Notes: generated by a model from the letters alone, not told the origin. A stretch of 25,447 bases of DNA from DASZFV01 sp035546175 (GCA_035546175.1 DASZWW010000432.1:1-25447), one strand, 5' to 3'; shown: positions 6,994 to 14,169, numbered from the stretch's first letter. Program-made: numbers and translations.

Positions 6994-8535
6994 GTGCGAA
7001 AGTCACTCCCCCCGATCATCGTTCTGCTCTCTGCCGCGGGCGCCCTCGTCTCGGCCGCTGGGTGCGTCGCGGGCAGCGACCCTTTACCCGAGCTCGAGTC
7101 GACGGAGGCCGCGCTCTGCACGCCCACGAAGCTCGCGCTCGCCAAGGCCGTGTCGTCGCCGTCGCCCAAGCAGCCCGCGTCGAACGCCATCGACGGCAAC
7201 ACGGGCACCCGCTGGGAGAGCGCGTACTCGGATCCGCAGTGGATCTACGTCGATCTCGGCGCGATCAAGACGGTCACCGAGGTGCGCATCGACTGGCAGC
7301 ACGCCGCGGCGAAGGACTACCGCGTCGACGTGTCGAACGACGCCGCGAGCTGGAGCACGGCCGTCGTCTCGAAGACGGGCTTGCCCGCCGTCGATCACCG
7401 CATCGACGACCTCACGGGCTTCACGGTGAGCGCCCGCTACGTGCGCGTCTACGGCACGGCGCGCGCGACTGTGTACGGCTACTCGATCTGGGAGCTCACG
7501 GTGTACGACGGCAGCTCCTGCGGCACGGGCACGGGCGGCTCCGGGGGCGGCGCCGGGGGCGCGAGCGGCGCGGGCGGCTCGGGCGGCGCGGGGTCGGGCG
7601 GCGCGTGCCCGAGCGCGGCCCTCGTGTCGCCGTCCACGCCGGCCGTGTCGTCGCCGTCCCCCAAGCAGCCCGCCAAGAACGCCATCGACGGGAACACCGG
7701 GACCCGCTGGGAGAGCGCGTACTCGGATCCGCAGTGGATCTACGTCGACCTCGGCGCGGTCAAGACGATCACCGAGGTGCGCATCGACTGGCAGCACGCC
7801 GCCGCGAAGGACTATCGCGTCGACGTCTCGAACGACGCCGTGACCTGGAGCGCGCCCGTCGCCTCGAGGACGGGCCTGCCCGCCGTCGATCACCGCATCG
7901 ACGACCTCACGGGCCTGTCGGCGGCGGGCCGCTACGTGCGCGTCTACGGCACGGCGCGCGCCACGGTGTACGGCTACTCGATCTGGGAGCTGCAGGTGTT
8001 CGGCTTCGATCCCGCGACGTGCGCCACGAACCTGCTCACCGCGGGCTGGGATCGCTCGAACGTCTTCGCGAACTTCACGCCCGCCGCCGGGTACACGTTC
8101 GGCGCGGGGAAGAACGCCATCTCCTTCGACTACACGGGGCAGACCTTCACGGCCACGGCGCAGCCGCCGCTCGTCGAGTTCACGCAGTCGGTGACGGTGC
8201 CGAAGGCGGGGTCGCAGTGGCGCCTGACCTTCACGATCTCGGGCATGAACGACCAGGCCAGCCTGCCGCCCGAGCTCATCGCCACCATCGACACGACCAC
8301 CGAGCCGACGTCGTACGCGCCGAGCTCGGTCCAGGTGGCCTTCGTCCCGGGCAACCGGTTCCGCGAAGCGGGCGTGCTCACCACCGGCTCGCAGCTCACG
8401 GCGGACTTCAACGTCTCGCTCGCTGCCGGCGCGACCATCGACCTCTTCATCGACGACGTGGTCCCGCTCGCTTCGAGCGGCGCCGGCCTGCAGAAGTTCA
8501 ACCTGACCGACGTCTCGTTCGTTCGCCTCGACTAG
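6994..8535 (+). CDS. Lipoprotein with two near-identical discoidin (F5/8 type C) domains
   Basis: This 513-residue surface protein starts at GTG behind AAGGAG with a six-base gap. Residues 1-23 are a signal peptide ending SAAGC, a loose lipobox with Cys24. They are followed by an acidic ELESTEAAL stretch of a kind common in myxobacterial exported proteins. Two discoidin/CBM32-like carbohydrate-binding domains lie at about 53-170 and 218-335. Both carry NAIDGNTGTRWES, WIYVDLG, TEVRIDWQ and the closing YVRVYGTAR and YSIWEL. A 30-residue Gly/Ser linker separates them. Residues 345-513 form a beta-rich domain (YTFGAGKNAISFDYTG, LTFTISGMND) that resembles a carbohydrate-binding sandwich but is not assigned. 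There is no catalytic domain. Its likely role is binding matrix or prey glycans at the cell surface. The frame continues upstream to 6910, but the ribosome binding site and signal peptide fix the start. Confidence 0.92.
   Translation: MRKSLPPIIVLLSAAGALVSAAGCVAGSDPLPELESTEAALCTPTKLALAKAVSSPSPKQPASNAIDGNTGTRWESAYSDPQWIYVDLGAIKTVTEVRIDWQHAAAKDYRVDVSNDAASWSTAVVSKTGLPAVDHRIDDLTGFTVSARYVRVYGTARATVYGYSIWELTVYDGSSCGTGTGGSGGGAGGASGAGGSGGAGSGGACPSAALVSPSTPAVSSPSPKQPAKNAIDGNTGTRWESAYSDPQWIYVDLGAVKTITEVRIDWQHAAAKDYRVDVSNDAVTWSAPVASRTGLPAVDHRIDDLTGLSAAGRYVRVYGTARATVYGYSIWELQVFGFDPATCATNLLTAGWDRSNVFANFTPAAGYTFGAGKNAISFDYTGQTFTATAQPPLVEFTQSVTVPKAGSQWRLTFTISGMNDQASLPPELIATIDTTTEPTSYAPSSVQVAFVPGNRFREAGVLTTGSQLTADFNVSLAAGATIDLFIDDVVPLASSGAGLQKFNLTDVSFVRLD
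7150..7503 (+). repeat. Discoidin-coding direct repeat, copy 1
   Basis: This segment is repeated at 7645-7998 with a constant 495-bp offset. The two copies encode about 118 residues with roughly five in six identical by eye, and long stretches of DNA are identical. It reflects an internal domain duplication. Confidence 0.9.
7645..7998 (+). repeat. Discoidin-coding direct repeat, copy 2
   Basis: Second copy of the segment at 7150-7503. Differences cluster in two loops, near NDAASWSTAVVSK versus NDAVTWSAPVASR and TGFTVSARY versus TGLSAAGRY. The core strands are unchanged. Confidence 0.9.
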
Positions 8536-8553
8536 GTTACGGGCCCGCAACCT
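8534..8553. terminator. 20-bp near-perfect palindrome overlapping the discoidin gene stop
   Basis: AGGTT and AACCT flank a self-complementary CGGGCCCG core with one A/C mismatch, starting inside the TAG stop. GC-rich hairpins follow, including the exact palindrome GGCCCGCGGGCC at 8593-8604. There is no T tract. Together they probably end the discoidin transcript. The rest of the 205-bp gap to 8740 shows nothing else I can name. Confidence 0.45.
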
Positions 8554-8740
8554 CGCGAGGGCGCGGTAACGGGCGCGCGCCTTCGCGCGCCGGGCCCGCG
8601 GGCCGCGGCGCGGGTTCGGGGTGGCACGCGCATTGAACTCTTCCACGGCAGCGGGACGATCGCCGCCGACCGGGGTCAGCGTTCAGGGAGGACTCGGGGG
8701 GGGAAGGTGGCGACGTCCCGTCTTTTTCAAGGGGGGCGTC

Positions 8741-8977
8741 ATGGGTAACATCGACCAGCAACGCGGCAAGCAGAAACCTCCACACCGAGGGCCCGCGGAA
8801 GACGCGCGCAAGCAGCACGCGCCCAGCCGTCACGGCCACGACGGTCACGGACAGGGCGAGCCGCGCCGGGGCGCTCACCACGGCGAAGAGCGCCGGGAGC
8901 CGTCCGAGACGGACTTCCCGAATCAGCAGCGCACTCCGTCCGAGGAGCTCTCTCGCGACGAAGAAGACAGCGACTAG
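8741..8977 (+). CDS. Small charged, His-rich hypothetical protein
   Basis: This is a 78-residue protein I do not recognise. It is almost entirely hydrophilic (many R, K, H, E, D, Q, G, P) and has no signal peptide, membrane segment or Cys. It has a His/Gly stretch (SRHGHDGHGQG) near the middle and an acidic end (LSRDEEDSD). It is probably disordered. The ATG at 8741 follows AAGGGGGG with a four-base gap and was chosen over an upstream in-frame start at 8621, whose extra 40 residues look like intergenic translation. Small hydrophilic proteins of this sort are sometimes stress- or spore-related, but nothing here proves that. Confidence 0.6.
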   Translation: MGNIDQQRGKQKPPHRGPAEDARKQHAPSRHGHDGHGQGEPRRGAHHGEERREPSETDFPNQQRTPSEELSRDEEDSD

Positions 8978-8998
8978 CGCCGGGGACGTGAGGCGGAC

Positions 8999-9010
8999 TA
9001 GATTCGCGTC
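8999..9010 (+). promoter_or_regulatory. TAGATT six bases before a GTG start
   Basis: TAGATT (8999-9004), then six bases, then GTG at 9011, with no Shine-Dalgarno sequence. The geometry equals that in front of the esterase and ArsR-methyltransferase genes. A -35 element is not visible. Confidence 0.45.
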
Positions 9011-9346
9011 GTGACGATCCGCGGATACGTGGCGCTGGTGGTGCTGATGGCGGCGTGCGCGCGCCCGAAGCCGCCGCCCGCGCCCCCGCCGCGGATCCAG
9101 GATTCGCCGCCGGAGCAGCGGGAGGCTCTCAACGGCGCGGCCCGGCTCGGGCTCGAGGCCGAGGAGCAGCGCTGGAACATCGAGGCGGCGAAGGAGCGCA
9201 AGCGGCAGGCCGCCGAGCGGGAGGAGGCGGCCGCCAGCCACAAGACGGTCATCCCGATGCCCGCGCCGCAGACGGGCGGCCGGTCGAAGGCGGACGGCGG
9301 CGCCCCGGACAGCGGCCCCGTTAATCCGGTAAAATCGCCTCCTTGA
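9011..9346 (+). CDS. Small putative lipoprotein with charged helical segment
   Basis: This is a 111-residue protein of unknown function. It begins with a short signal peptide (MTIRGYVALVVLMAAC) whose Cys16 could be lipidated, although MAAC is an imperfect lipobox. A Pro-rich tether follows (RPKPPPAPPPR). Residues about 35-75 are a highly charged helix likely to coil (EQREALNGAARLGLEAEEQ and EAAKERKRQAAEREEAAA). The C-terminus is low complexity. The GTG start is supported by the -10-like TAGATT six bases upstream. The stop at 9346 lies only 8 bases before the -35 of the next promoter, so the next gene has its own promoter. Confidence 0.65.
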   Translation: MTIRGYVALVVLMAACARPKPPPAPPPRIQDSPPEQREALNGAARLGLEAEEQRWNIEAAKERKRQAAEREEAAASHKTVIPMPAPQTGGRSKADGGAPDSGPVNPVKSPP

Positions 9347-9354
9347 GATGAACG

Positions 9355-9383
9355 TTGCATCCATTCGCATGGATGCATATATT
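9355..9383 (+). promoter_or_regulatory. Promoter with perfect palindromic operator before the SahR-like gene
   Basis: TTGCAT (9355-9360), exactly 17 bp, then TATATT (9378-9383) make a strong vegetative-type promoter. A perfect 9-bp inverted repeat, TGCATCCAT (9356-9364) and ATGGATGCA (9369-9377) with spacer TCGC, fills the region between the two boxes. A protein bound there would block RNA polymerase. Transcription should begin near 9390, at the GTG of the ArsR-methyltransferase gene. This is the expected site of autoregulation by that protein. Confidence 0.7.
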
Positions 9384-9389
9384 GAGGGC

Positions 9390-10361
9390 GTGCTGGCCGC
9401 CGCGCCCTCCGCCCGCGCCGATCTCTTCCGCGTCCTCGGTGACGAGGATCGGCTGCGCCTGCTCGCGCTCTGCGCTGCGGAGGAGCTGACGGTCGGCGAG
9501 CTCGCGACGCTCACGCGAGAGAGCCAGCCGCAGGTGACGCGCAAGAGCCAGCCGCTGCGCGAGGCGGGGCTGCTCGTGGCCCGCAAGGACGGCACTCGCA
9601 CGCTGCTGCGCGCGGAGCCCGAGGCGGCGGCCGATCCGGTCGTGCGCGCCGCGCTCGAGGCGGGCCGCGCGCTCTGCGAGAAGGACGGCAGCCTGGCGGA
9701 GGTGCCCGCGCTGGTCGCGCAGCGCGAGGAGACGTCGCGCCGCCTGTTCGCGCGCGACGAGGGCGCCGCGGGGCCGGCCGTCCAGACCCCGGCCGACGGC
9801 GCGCCGCTCCTGGCGATGCTCCCGATGCTGGCGCCGCTCCTGCCGGGGCGCGCGCTCGCCGTCGACGTCGGGGCGGGGGAGGGCGCGCTGCTGGCGCTCC
9901 TCTCCCCGCTCTACGAGCGCGTGGTGGCCATCGATCGAAGCGCCGCGCGCCTCGCGCGCTGCGCCGAGCGGGTCAGCGCGCTGGGCCTGCCCAACGTGCG
10001 CTTGCGCGAGGGCGCCGTCGAGGACGCCGGCATCGTCGAGGAGATCGCGCGCGCCGGCGGGGCCGATCTCGTCGTCGTCTCGCGCGTGCTCCACTTCGTC
10101 GCGCGCCCTCAGGACGTGCTGGCGGCCGCCGCGCGGCTCGCGCGCGCCGGGGGCCACGTCATCGTCGTCGATCACGTCCCGCACGAGGACGAGAGCCTGC
10201 GCGAGCGCGGCCACGTCTGGCTGGGCTTCGAGCCGGCCAAGCTGCGCGCGTGGCTCGAGGCCGCCGGGCTCGAGGACGCGCAGGCGAGCCCGCTGCGCTC
10301 CGCCGAGCAGCCGCCGCTGCAGATCGCCGTCGGGCGCGCGCCCGGCCGCCCCCTCAACTGA
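9390..10361 (+). CDS. ArsR-family regulator fused to SAM/SAH-binding methyltransferase-like domain (SahR-like)
   Basis: This is a 323-residue fusion. An ArsR-type winged helix lies at about 7-75 (DLFRVLGDEDRLRLLALC, ELTVGELATL, SQPQVTRK, LREAGLLVARKDGTRTLLRA). A class I methyltransferase fold lies at about 130-310, with motif I VDVGAGEG at 158-165, VVAIDRSAARLARCAERV, and VVSRVLHFVARPQDVL. ArsR-methyltransferase fusions beside ahcY are known as SahR-type regulators, which sense S-adenosylhomocysteine and repress methionine-cycle genes; that role is inferred here. The frame is open from ATGs at 9348 and 9369, but both lie inside the promoter/operator, so GTG 9390 is preferred, giving a leaderless mRNA. 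ahcY follows 42 bp later. The recognition helix has TRKSQP where ArsR proteins usually have S-R-H-L. Confidence 0.88.
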   Translation: MLAAAPSARADLFRVLGDEDRLRLLALCAAEELTVGELATLTRESQPQVTRKSQPLREAGLLVARKDGTRTLLRAEPEAAADPVVRAALEAGRALCEKDGSLAEVPALVAQREETSRRLFARDEGAAGPAVQTPADGAPLLAMLPMLAPLLPGRALAVDVGAGEGALLALLSPLYERVVAIDRSAARLARCAERVSALGLPNVRLREGAVEDAGIVEEIARAGGADLVVVSRVLHFVARPQDVLAAAARLARAGGHVIVVDHVPHEDESLRERGHVWLGFEPAKLRAWLEAAGLEDAQASPLRSAEQPPLQIAVGRAPGRPLN

Positions 10362-10403
10362 TTTCGGCAATCACGAGCAGCAATGACCATCAAGGAGACC
10401 GAC

Positions 10404-11861
10404 ATGGAAAGCCGCACGGAGTATCCCGCTTACAAGGTGAAGGACCTCTCGCTCGCCGAGCTGGGCCGCAAGAAGATCCGCATGTCCGAGAAGGAGATGC
10501 CCGGGCTCATGGCGCTGCGCGAGGAGTTCGGCGCGCAGAAGCCGCTCAAGGGCGCGCGCATCGCGGGCTGTCTCCACATGACGATCGAGACGGCCATCCT
10601 CATCGAGACGCTGGTCGCGCTGGGCGCCGAGGTGACGTGGACCTCGTGCAACATCTACTCGACGCAGGACGAGGCGGCGGCCGCCATCGCCAAGGCCGGC
10701 GTGCCCGTCTTCGCGTGGAAGGGAGAGACGCTGCCCGAGTACTGGGCGAACATCGAGGCGCAGGTCTTCGCGTTCAAGGACGGCAAGGGCCCGAACCTGC
10801 TCCTCGACGACGGCGGCGACCTCACGCTGCTCGTGCACAAGGGCGTGGAGTTCGAGAAGGCGGGCAAGGTGCCGGATCCGTCGAGCACGAACGTCGAGGA
10901 GATGAAGGTCATCCTCAACCTGCTCGCCGCGAGCCTCAAGAAGGACGGGCAGCGCTACACGAAGCTCGCCAAGGAGATCAAGGGCGTCTCCGAGGAGACG
11001 ACGACGGGCGTGCACCGCCTCTACGACATGGCCAAGAACGGCCAGCTCCTCATCCCGGCCATCAACGTCAACGACTCGGTCACGAAGTCGAAGTTCGACA
11101 ACCTCTACGGCTGCCGCGAGTCGCTCTTCGACGGCATCAAGCGCGCGACCGACGTCATGGTCGCGGGCAAGGTGGTCGTCGTCGCCGGCTACGGCGACGT
11201 CGGCAAGGGCTGCGCGCACGCGGCGCGCGGCCTCGGCGCGCGCGTGCTCATCACGGAGATCGATCCGATCTGCGCGCTGCAGGCGGCGATGGAGGGCTAC
11301 GAGGTCGTCACGATGGAGGCCGCCGCGCCCCAGGGCGACCTCTTCGTCACGGCCACGGGCTGCTGCGACATCATCCGCGGCGAGCACATGAAGGTGATGA
11401 AGGACGAGGCCATCCTGTGCAACATCGGCCACTTCGACAGCGAGATCCAGGTCGCCTGGCTCGAGTCGAACCCCGAGGTGCGTGAGGAGAACATCAAGCC
11501 GCAGGTCGATCAGTTCATCCTGCCGGGCGGCAAGCGCCTCACGCTGCTCGCGCGCGGCCGGCTCGTGAACCTCGGCTGCGCGACGGGGCACCCGAGCTTC
11601 GTCATGTCGAACTCGTTCTCGAACCAGACCATCGCTCAGATGGCGCTCTGGGAGAACGCCACCAAGGGCAAGGACTCGATGACGGGCATGTCGTTCGCGA
11701 CGGGCCAGGTCTACGTGCTGCCGAAGAAGCTCGACGAGAAGGTCGCCCGCCTCCACCTCAAGAAGGTCGGCGTCAAGCTCACCATGCTCACGAAGGACCA
11801 GGCGGCCTACTTGGGGGTCTCCGTCGAGGGGCCCTTCAAGCCGGATCACTACCGATACTAG
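10404..11861 (+). CDS. ahcY: Adenosylhomocysteinase (SAH hydrolase)
   Basis: This 485-residue cytosolic NAD-dependent enzyme splits S-adenosylhomocysteine into adenosine and homocysteine. It relieves product inhibition of methyltransferases and feeds the methionine cycle. The substrate domain shows ARIAGCLHMTIETAILIETL and WTSCNIYSTQDEAAAAI. The NAD site is GYGDVGKG at 262-269. VTATGCCDIIRGEHM, ILCNIGHFDSEI and the conserved C-terminus FKPDHYRY are intact. The length fits the longer bacterial form, which carries an extra helical insert (around KAGKVPDPSSTNVEEMK). ATG 10404 is chosen because AAGGAG lies six bases upstream; an in-frame ATG at 10383 precedes that site. It is the second gene of a unit with the SahR-like regulator and is probably controlled by the operator at 9356-9377. 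Confidence 0.98.
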   Translation: MESRTEYPAYKVKDLSLAELGRKKIRMSEKEMPGLMALREEFGAQKPLKGARIAGCLHMTIETAILIETLVALGAEVTWTSCNIYSTQDEAAAAIAKAGVPVFAWKGETLPEYWANIEAQVFAFKDGKGPNLLLDDGGDLTLLVHKGVEFEKAGKVPDPSSTNVEEMKVILNLLAASLKKDGQRYTKLAKEIKGVSEETTTGVHRLYDMAKNGQLLIPAINVNDSVTKSKFDNLYGCRESLFDGIKRATDVMVAGKVVVVAGYGDVGKGCAHAARGLGARVLITEIDPICALQAAMEGYEVVTMEAAAPQGDLFVTATGCCDIIRGEHMKVMKDEAILCNIGHFDSEIQVAWLESNPEVREENIKPQVDQFILPGGKRLTLLARGRLVNLGCATGHPSFVMSNSFSNQTIAQMALWENATKGKDSMTGMSFATGQVYVLPKKLDEKVARLHLKKVGVKLTMLTKDQAAYLGVSVEGPFKPDHYRY

Positions 11862-11870
11862 GTCGCGTCC

Positions 11871-11914
11871 CCTCACCCCGACCCTCTTCACTGCGGGGAG
11901 AGGTCGGGGCGAGG
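11871..11914. terminator. Long imperfect hairpin between convergent genes
   Basis: CCTCACCCCGACCCTC (11871-11886) pairs with GAGGTCGGGGCGAGG (11900-11914), with one mismatch, one bulge and a 13-base loop. It lies between the ends of ahcY and the coiled-coil gene, so it could terminate both. The sequence style resembles repeated extragenic palindromes seen in many proteobacteria; whether it is repeated in this genome cannot be seen here. Confidence 0.55.
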
Positions 11915-11923
11915 CGTGTCCTT

Positions 11924-12445
11924 CTAGTCCTTGAACGTCTCGTGCGTGACCTTGGTGATCGGCTCCGGCGTCGGCGTCTTGGTGGGTGAGGGCAGCGCCG
12001 GCGCAGCGGCGCGGGGCGGGGGCGGCGGCGGCGGGCCGGCGGCCAGGGTGGCGGCCTTCTCGGCGTGCGTGAGGCGCTCCTTCACGGCGGTCGTCTCCTT
12101 GAGGTCGGCCTCGAGCGCCGCGATCTCGCGGCGGTGGTTCTCGAGCTGGCGCTCGAGCTCGGCCATCTGCCCGTGCACGGAGGCGATGCGCTCGGTCGTC
12201 GCCTTCTGGCGGCGCGTGGCGTCCTCGATGACCTCCGGCAGGTGGACGGAGACGGACGCGAGCGTCGCGCGCATCACGCGCACGACGAGATCGTTCTTGT
12301 CCTCGCCCGGCAGCCCGCGCAGGAGCGCCATCGCGTCCGCGATGCCGAAGCGGACTCCTTTTCCACCTGGGTGCGGCAGCGGGACGCCGAGGTCCGGCAC
12401 GGGACGCAGCGGTTCGCCCTCGGTTTTCTTCGCGAAGATGGCCAT
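11924..12445 (-). CDS. Coiled-coil protein with Pro-rich tail, unknown function
   Basis: This is a 173-residue soluble protein I cannot assign to a named family. Residues 1-80 look folded and contain PDLGVPLPHPGGKGVRFG and DAMALLRGLPGEDKNDLVVR. Residues about 80-130 are a heptad-like coiled coil (ERIASVHGQMAELERQLEN and HRREIAALEADLKETTAVKE). The end is low complexity, with seven prolines in a row and Ala/Pro/Thr. There is no signal peptide. The ATG has AAGGAGG eight bases upstream. It lies 60 bp downstream of the PPK2 gene on the same strand, so the two may be cotranscribed. The layout of globular domain, coiled coil and tail would suit a structural or granule-associated protein, but that is a guess. 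Confidence 0.85.
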   Translation of the reverse strand: MAIFAKKTEGEPLRPVPDLGVPLPHPGGKGVRFGIADAMALLRGLPGEDKNDLVVRVMRATLASVSVHLPEVIEDATRRQKATTERIASVHGQMAELERQLENHRREIAALEADLKETTAVKERLTHAEKAATLAAGPPPPPPPRAAAPALPSPTKTPTPEPITKVTHETFKD

Positions 12446-12481
12446 GTTCCGTTCCTCCTTATGTGAGGGTTGAATGCTAAG

Positions 12482-12493
12482 GCCCGTTCGGGC
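12482..12493 (-). terminator. Small hairpin after the PPK2 stop
   Basis: GCCCG and CGGGC with a two-base loop lie between the PPK2 stop and the coiled-coil start. On the minus strand they are followed by CTTAGC, with no T tract. It may slow transcription between the two genes. Confidence 0.25.
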
Positions 12494-12505
12494 GTGGAGA
12501 AGGGG

Positions 12506-13360
12506 TCAGCGCCTCCGGCCGCCCTCGGCCCTGGCGCGCAACGCGCGGATCTCCTTGAGGGCCTGCCGGCCCATCTCCTTGAGGTGCTGCAGCCACAGCG
12601 TCCGGTAGGGCCGCAGCTCGAGCACGAGGCGCTGCATGACGCACAGGTTTCGGAACCATTTCTTGTCCGCCGGGACGAGGTACCACGGCGCCTCGGGCGT
12701 CGCGCACTTGTTGATGGCGTCCTCGTAGGCCGCCGTGACCTCGTCCCACAGGGGCAGCTCGCGCCAGTCGCCGGGGTTGAGCTTCCAGGCCGTGCGCGGG
12801 TCCTTCTCGCGCGCGTAGAGCCGCTCGATCTCCTCGTCCCGGCTGACGTTGAGGAAGAACTTCACGATGATGACGTCGCTGTCGACCAGCAGCTCCTCGA
12901 ACGCGTTGATGTGCGCGTAGCGGCGCTTCCAGGTCGGCTCGGGCACGAGCTTGTGCACGCGCGCGGCGATGACGTCCTCGTAGTGCGAGCGGTTGAAGAG
13001 GGCGACGTGCCCGCGCGGGGGCACGACCTTGTGCGCGCGCCAGAGGAAGTCGTGCCCGGACTCCTCCGCCGTCGGCACCTTGAAGGGCGAGACGTACGCG
13101 TTCTGGATGTTCGAGAACTCGAGGATCTTGCGGATCGTGCCGTCCTTGCCGCTGGCGTCGCGGCCCTGCAGGACGACGAGCAGCGCGTGCATGCCCGCGT
13201 AGGTGAGGAGATTGCCGAGCTCGGCGAACTCGGCGCCCCAGGTCTCGAGCTCCTCGAGGCCCGCCTCCTTGCGGAGGTGCGTCGCGCCGTCGGTGTCGAG
13301 CTTGGCGAGGCTCACCTTGCGCGAGCCGTCGGTCGCGGGGGCGTACGGTCGTCGGGCCAT
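12506..13360 (-). CDS. ppk2: Polyphosphate kinase 2 family protein (PPK2)
   Basis: This 284-residue cytosolic enzyme is of the PPK2 type, transferring phosphate between polyphosphate and nucleotides. The P-loop is GRDASGKDGT at 66-75. FNRSHYEDV at 122-130 includes the Walker B region. FGVPT-like FKVPTAEESGHDFLWRAH, PEPTWKRRYAHINAFEELL and the late APWYLVPADKKWFRN are all typical. The sequence resembles the class III type (nucleoside mono- and diphosphate phosphorylation) more than class I, but class cannot be settled by eye. ATG 13360 is preferred over GTG 13375. The sequence TACAAA lies exactly six bases upstream as a possible -10, preceded by TG. The gene stands between an outer-membrane-type protein (36 bp upstream) and the coiled-coil gene. 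Confidence 0.95.
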   Translation of the reverse strand: MARRPYAPATDGSRKVSLAKLDTDGATHLRKEAGLEELETWGAEFAELGNLLTYAGMHALLVVLQGRDASGKDGTIRKILEFSNIQNAYVSPFKVPTAEESGHDFLWRAHKVVPPRGHVALFNRSHYEDVIAARVHKLVPEPTWKRRYAHINAFEELLVDSDVIIVKFFLNVSRDEEIERLYAREKDPRTAWKLNPGDWRELPLWDEVTAAYEDAINKCATPEAPWYLVPADKKWFRNLCVMQRLVLELRPYRTLWLQHLKEMGRQALKEIRALRARAEGGRRR

Positions 13361-13396
13361 GGGGCATTTGTACACCCGCGCCCGCGCGCCGGGCGC

Positions 13397-14167
13397 TCAG
13401 AACTGGAGCCCGACGATGGCGCGCCCGTACCAGGCGTCCGACTCGTCGGTGAGGCCGTGTCCGCCGCCGACGGTGACCCAGATGCCCTCCATGCCGCGCT
13501 GGAAGCGCGTCGCCCACGAGAGGGCGGGGCCCGCCCACGCGAAGGTCTCGACCTCCGCGCCGGGATCCTTCTCGGTCTTGCCGAAGGCCTCGAGGCCGAG
13601 CTTCAGGGCGGGCCCGTGGAGCTCGCGGCTCACGCCCACCGCGTACTCGAGCTCCGGCGTCCAGCCGCCCGCGACGAGGTGCTCGGCCTCGAAGGAGACG
13701 TTGAACGCGAAGTTCCACGCGTCCTCGTCGCGCGCGAGGATGAGCTTGGTCTCGAGCGTCTCGCGCGCGTCGCCGTGCCGGAGGAGCTGCGCCTCGAAGT
13801 AGACGATGGGATCGACGACCCAGGAGCCCGCGGGCAGGAGGCGGTAGCGCGTCTCGAGCTTGGCGCCCGCGTAGCCCGAGTTCGTCGAGTCGCTCGTGAC
13901 GTCGATCAGGTTGTAGAGCGCCATGTCCCAGCGCTCGGTGATGCCGTACTCGAGCTCGAGCATGTTGCGGAAGCCGCGCGAGGCGGGGCCGTCGAGCAGC
14001 TCGCCCGCGTGCGCGTACGAGCTCCACATCTCGACGTCGAGCTCGCCCTTGGGGGCGGTGACGGCCTCGTAGGTCGTCGTGTAGGCGCGGCGATCGGCGC
14101 GCGCGGGCGCGGCGGCCAAGACGACGACGAGGGCCGAGATGATTTTGAAAGTGATTCTCATATTCAT
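13397..14167 (-). CDS. Putative outer-membrane beta-barrel protein
   Basis: This 256-residue exported protein has a signal peptide at 1-24 (ITFKIISALVVVLAAAPARA). The mature part is made of alternating hydrophobic/polar strands rich in Trp and Tyr (ELDVEMWSSYAHAG, LELEYGITERWDMALYN, SGYAGAKLETRYRLLP, FNVSFEAEHLVAGGW). It ends in IVGLQF, a C-terminal Phe as recognised by the BAM machinery. This suggests a small outer-membrane barrel of unknown cargo. ATG 14167 and ATG 14161 are both possible; no ribosome binding site is visible, and a TTGACA lies about 25 bases upstream, so the leader would be very short or absent. PPK2 follows 36 bp later on the same strand; the link to phosphate metabolism is only positional. 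Confidence 0.8.
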   Translation of the reverse strand: MNMRITFKIISALVVVLAAAPARADRRAYTTTYEAVTAPKGELDVEMWSSYAHAGELLDGPASRGFRNMLELEYGITERWDMALYNLIDVTSDSTNSGYAGAKLETRYRLLPAGSWVVDPIVYFEAQLLRHGDARETLETKLILARDEDAWNFAFNVSFEAEHLVAGGWTPELEYAVGVSRELHGPALKLGLEAFGKTEKDPGAEVETFAWAGPALSWATRFQRGMEGIWVTVGGGHGLTDESDAWYGRAIVGLQF

Positions 14168-14169
14168 AT

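Noticed and set aside
8998..9378. Minus-strand open frame of 126 codons
   Set aside because: It is antisense to the small lipoprotein gene and crosses the promoter/operator at 9355-9383. It has no ribosome binding site or recognisable feature.
9348..9389. ATG 9348 or 9369 as start of the ArsR-methyltransferase gene
   Set aside because: Both are in frame but lie within or before the -35/-10 boxes and palindrome and have no ribosome binding site. Transcription from that promoter would begin after them. They remain possible if the promoter reading is wrong.
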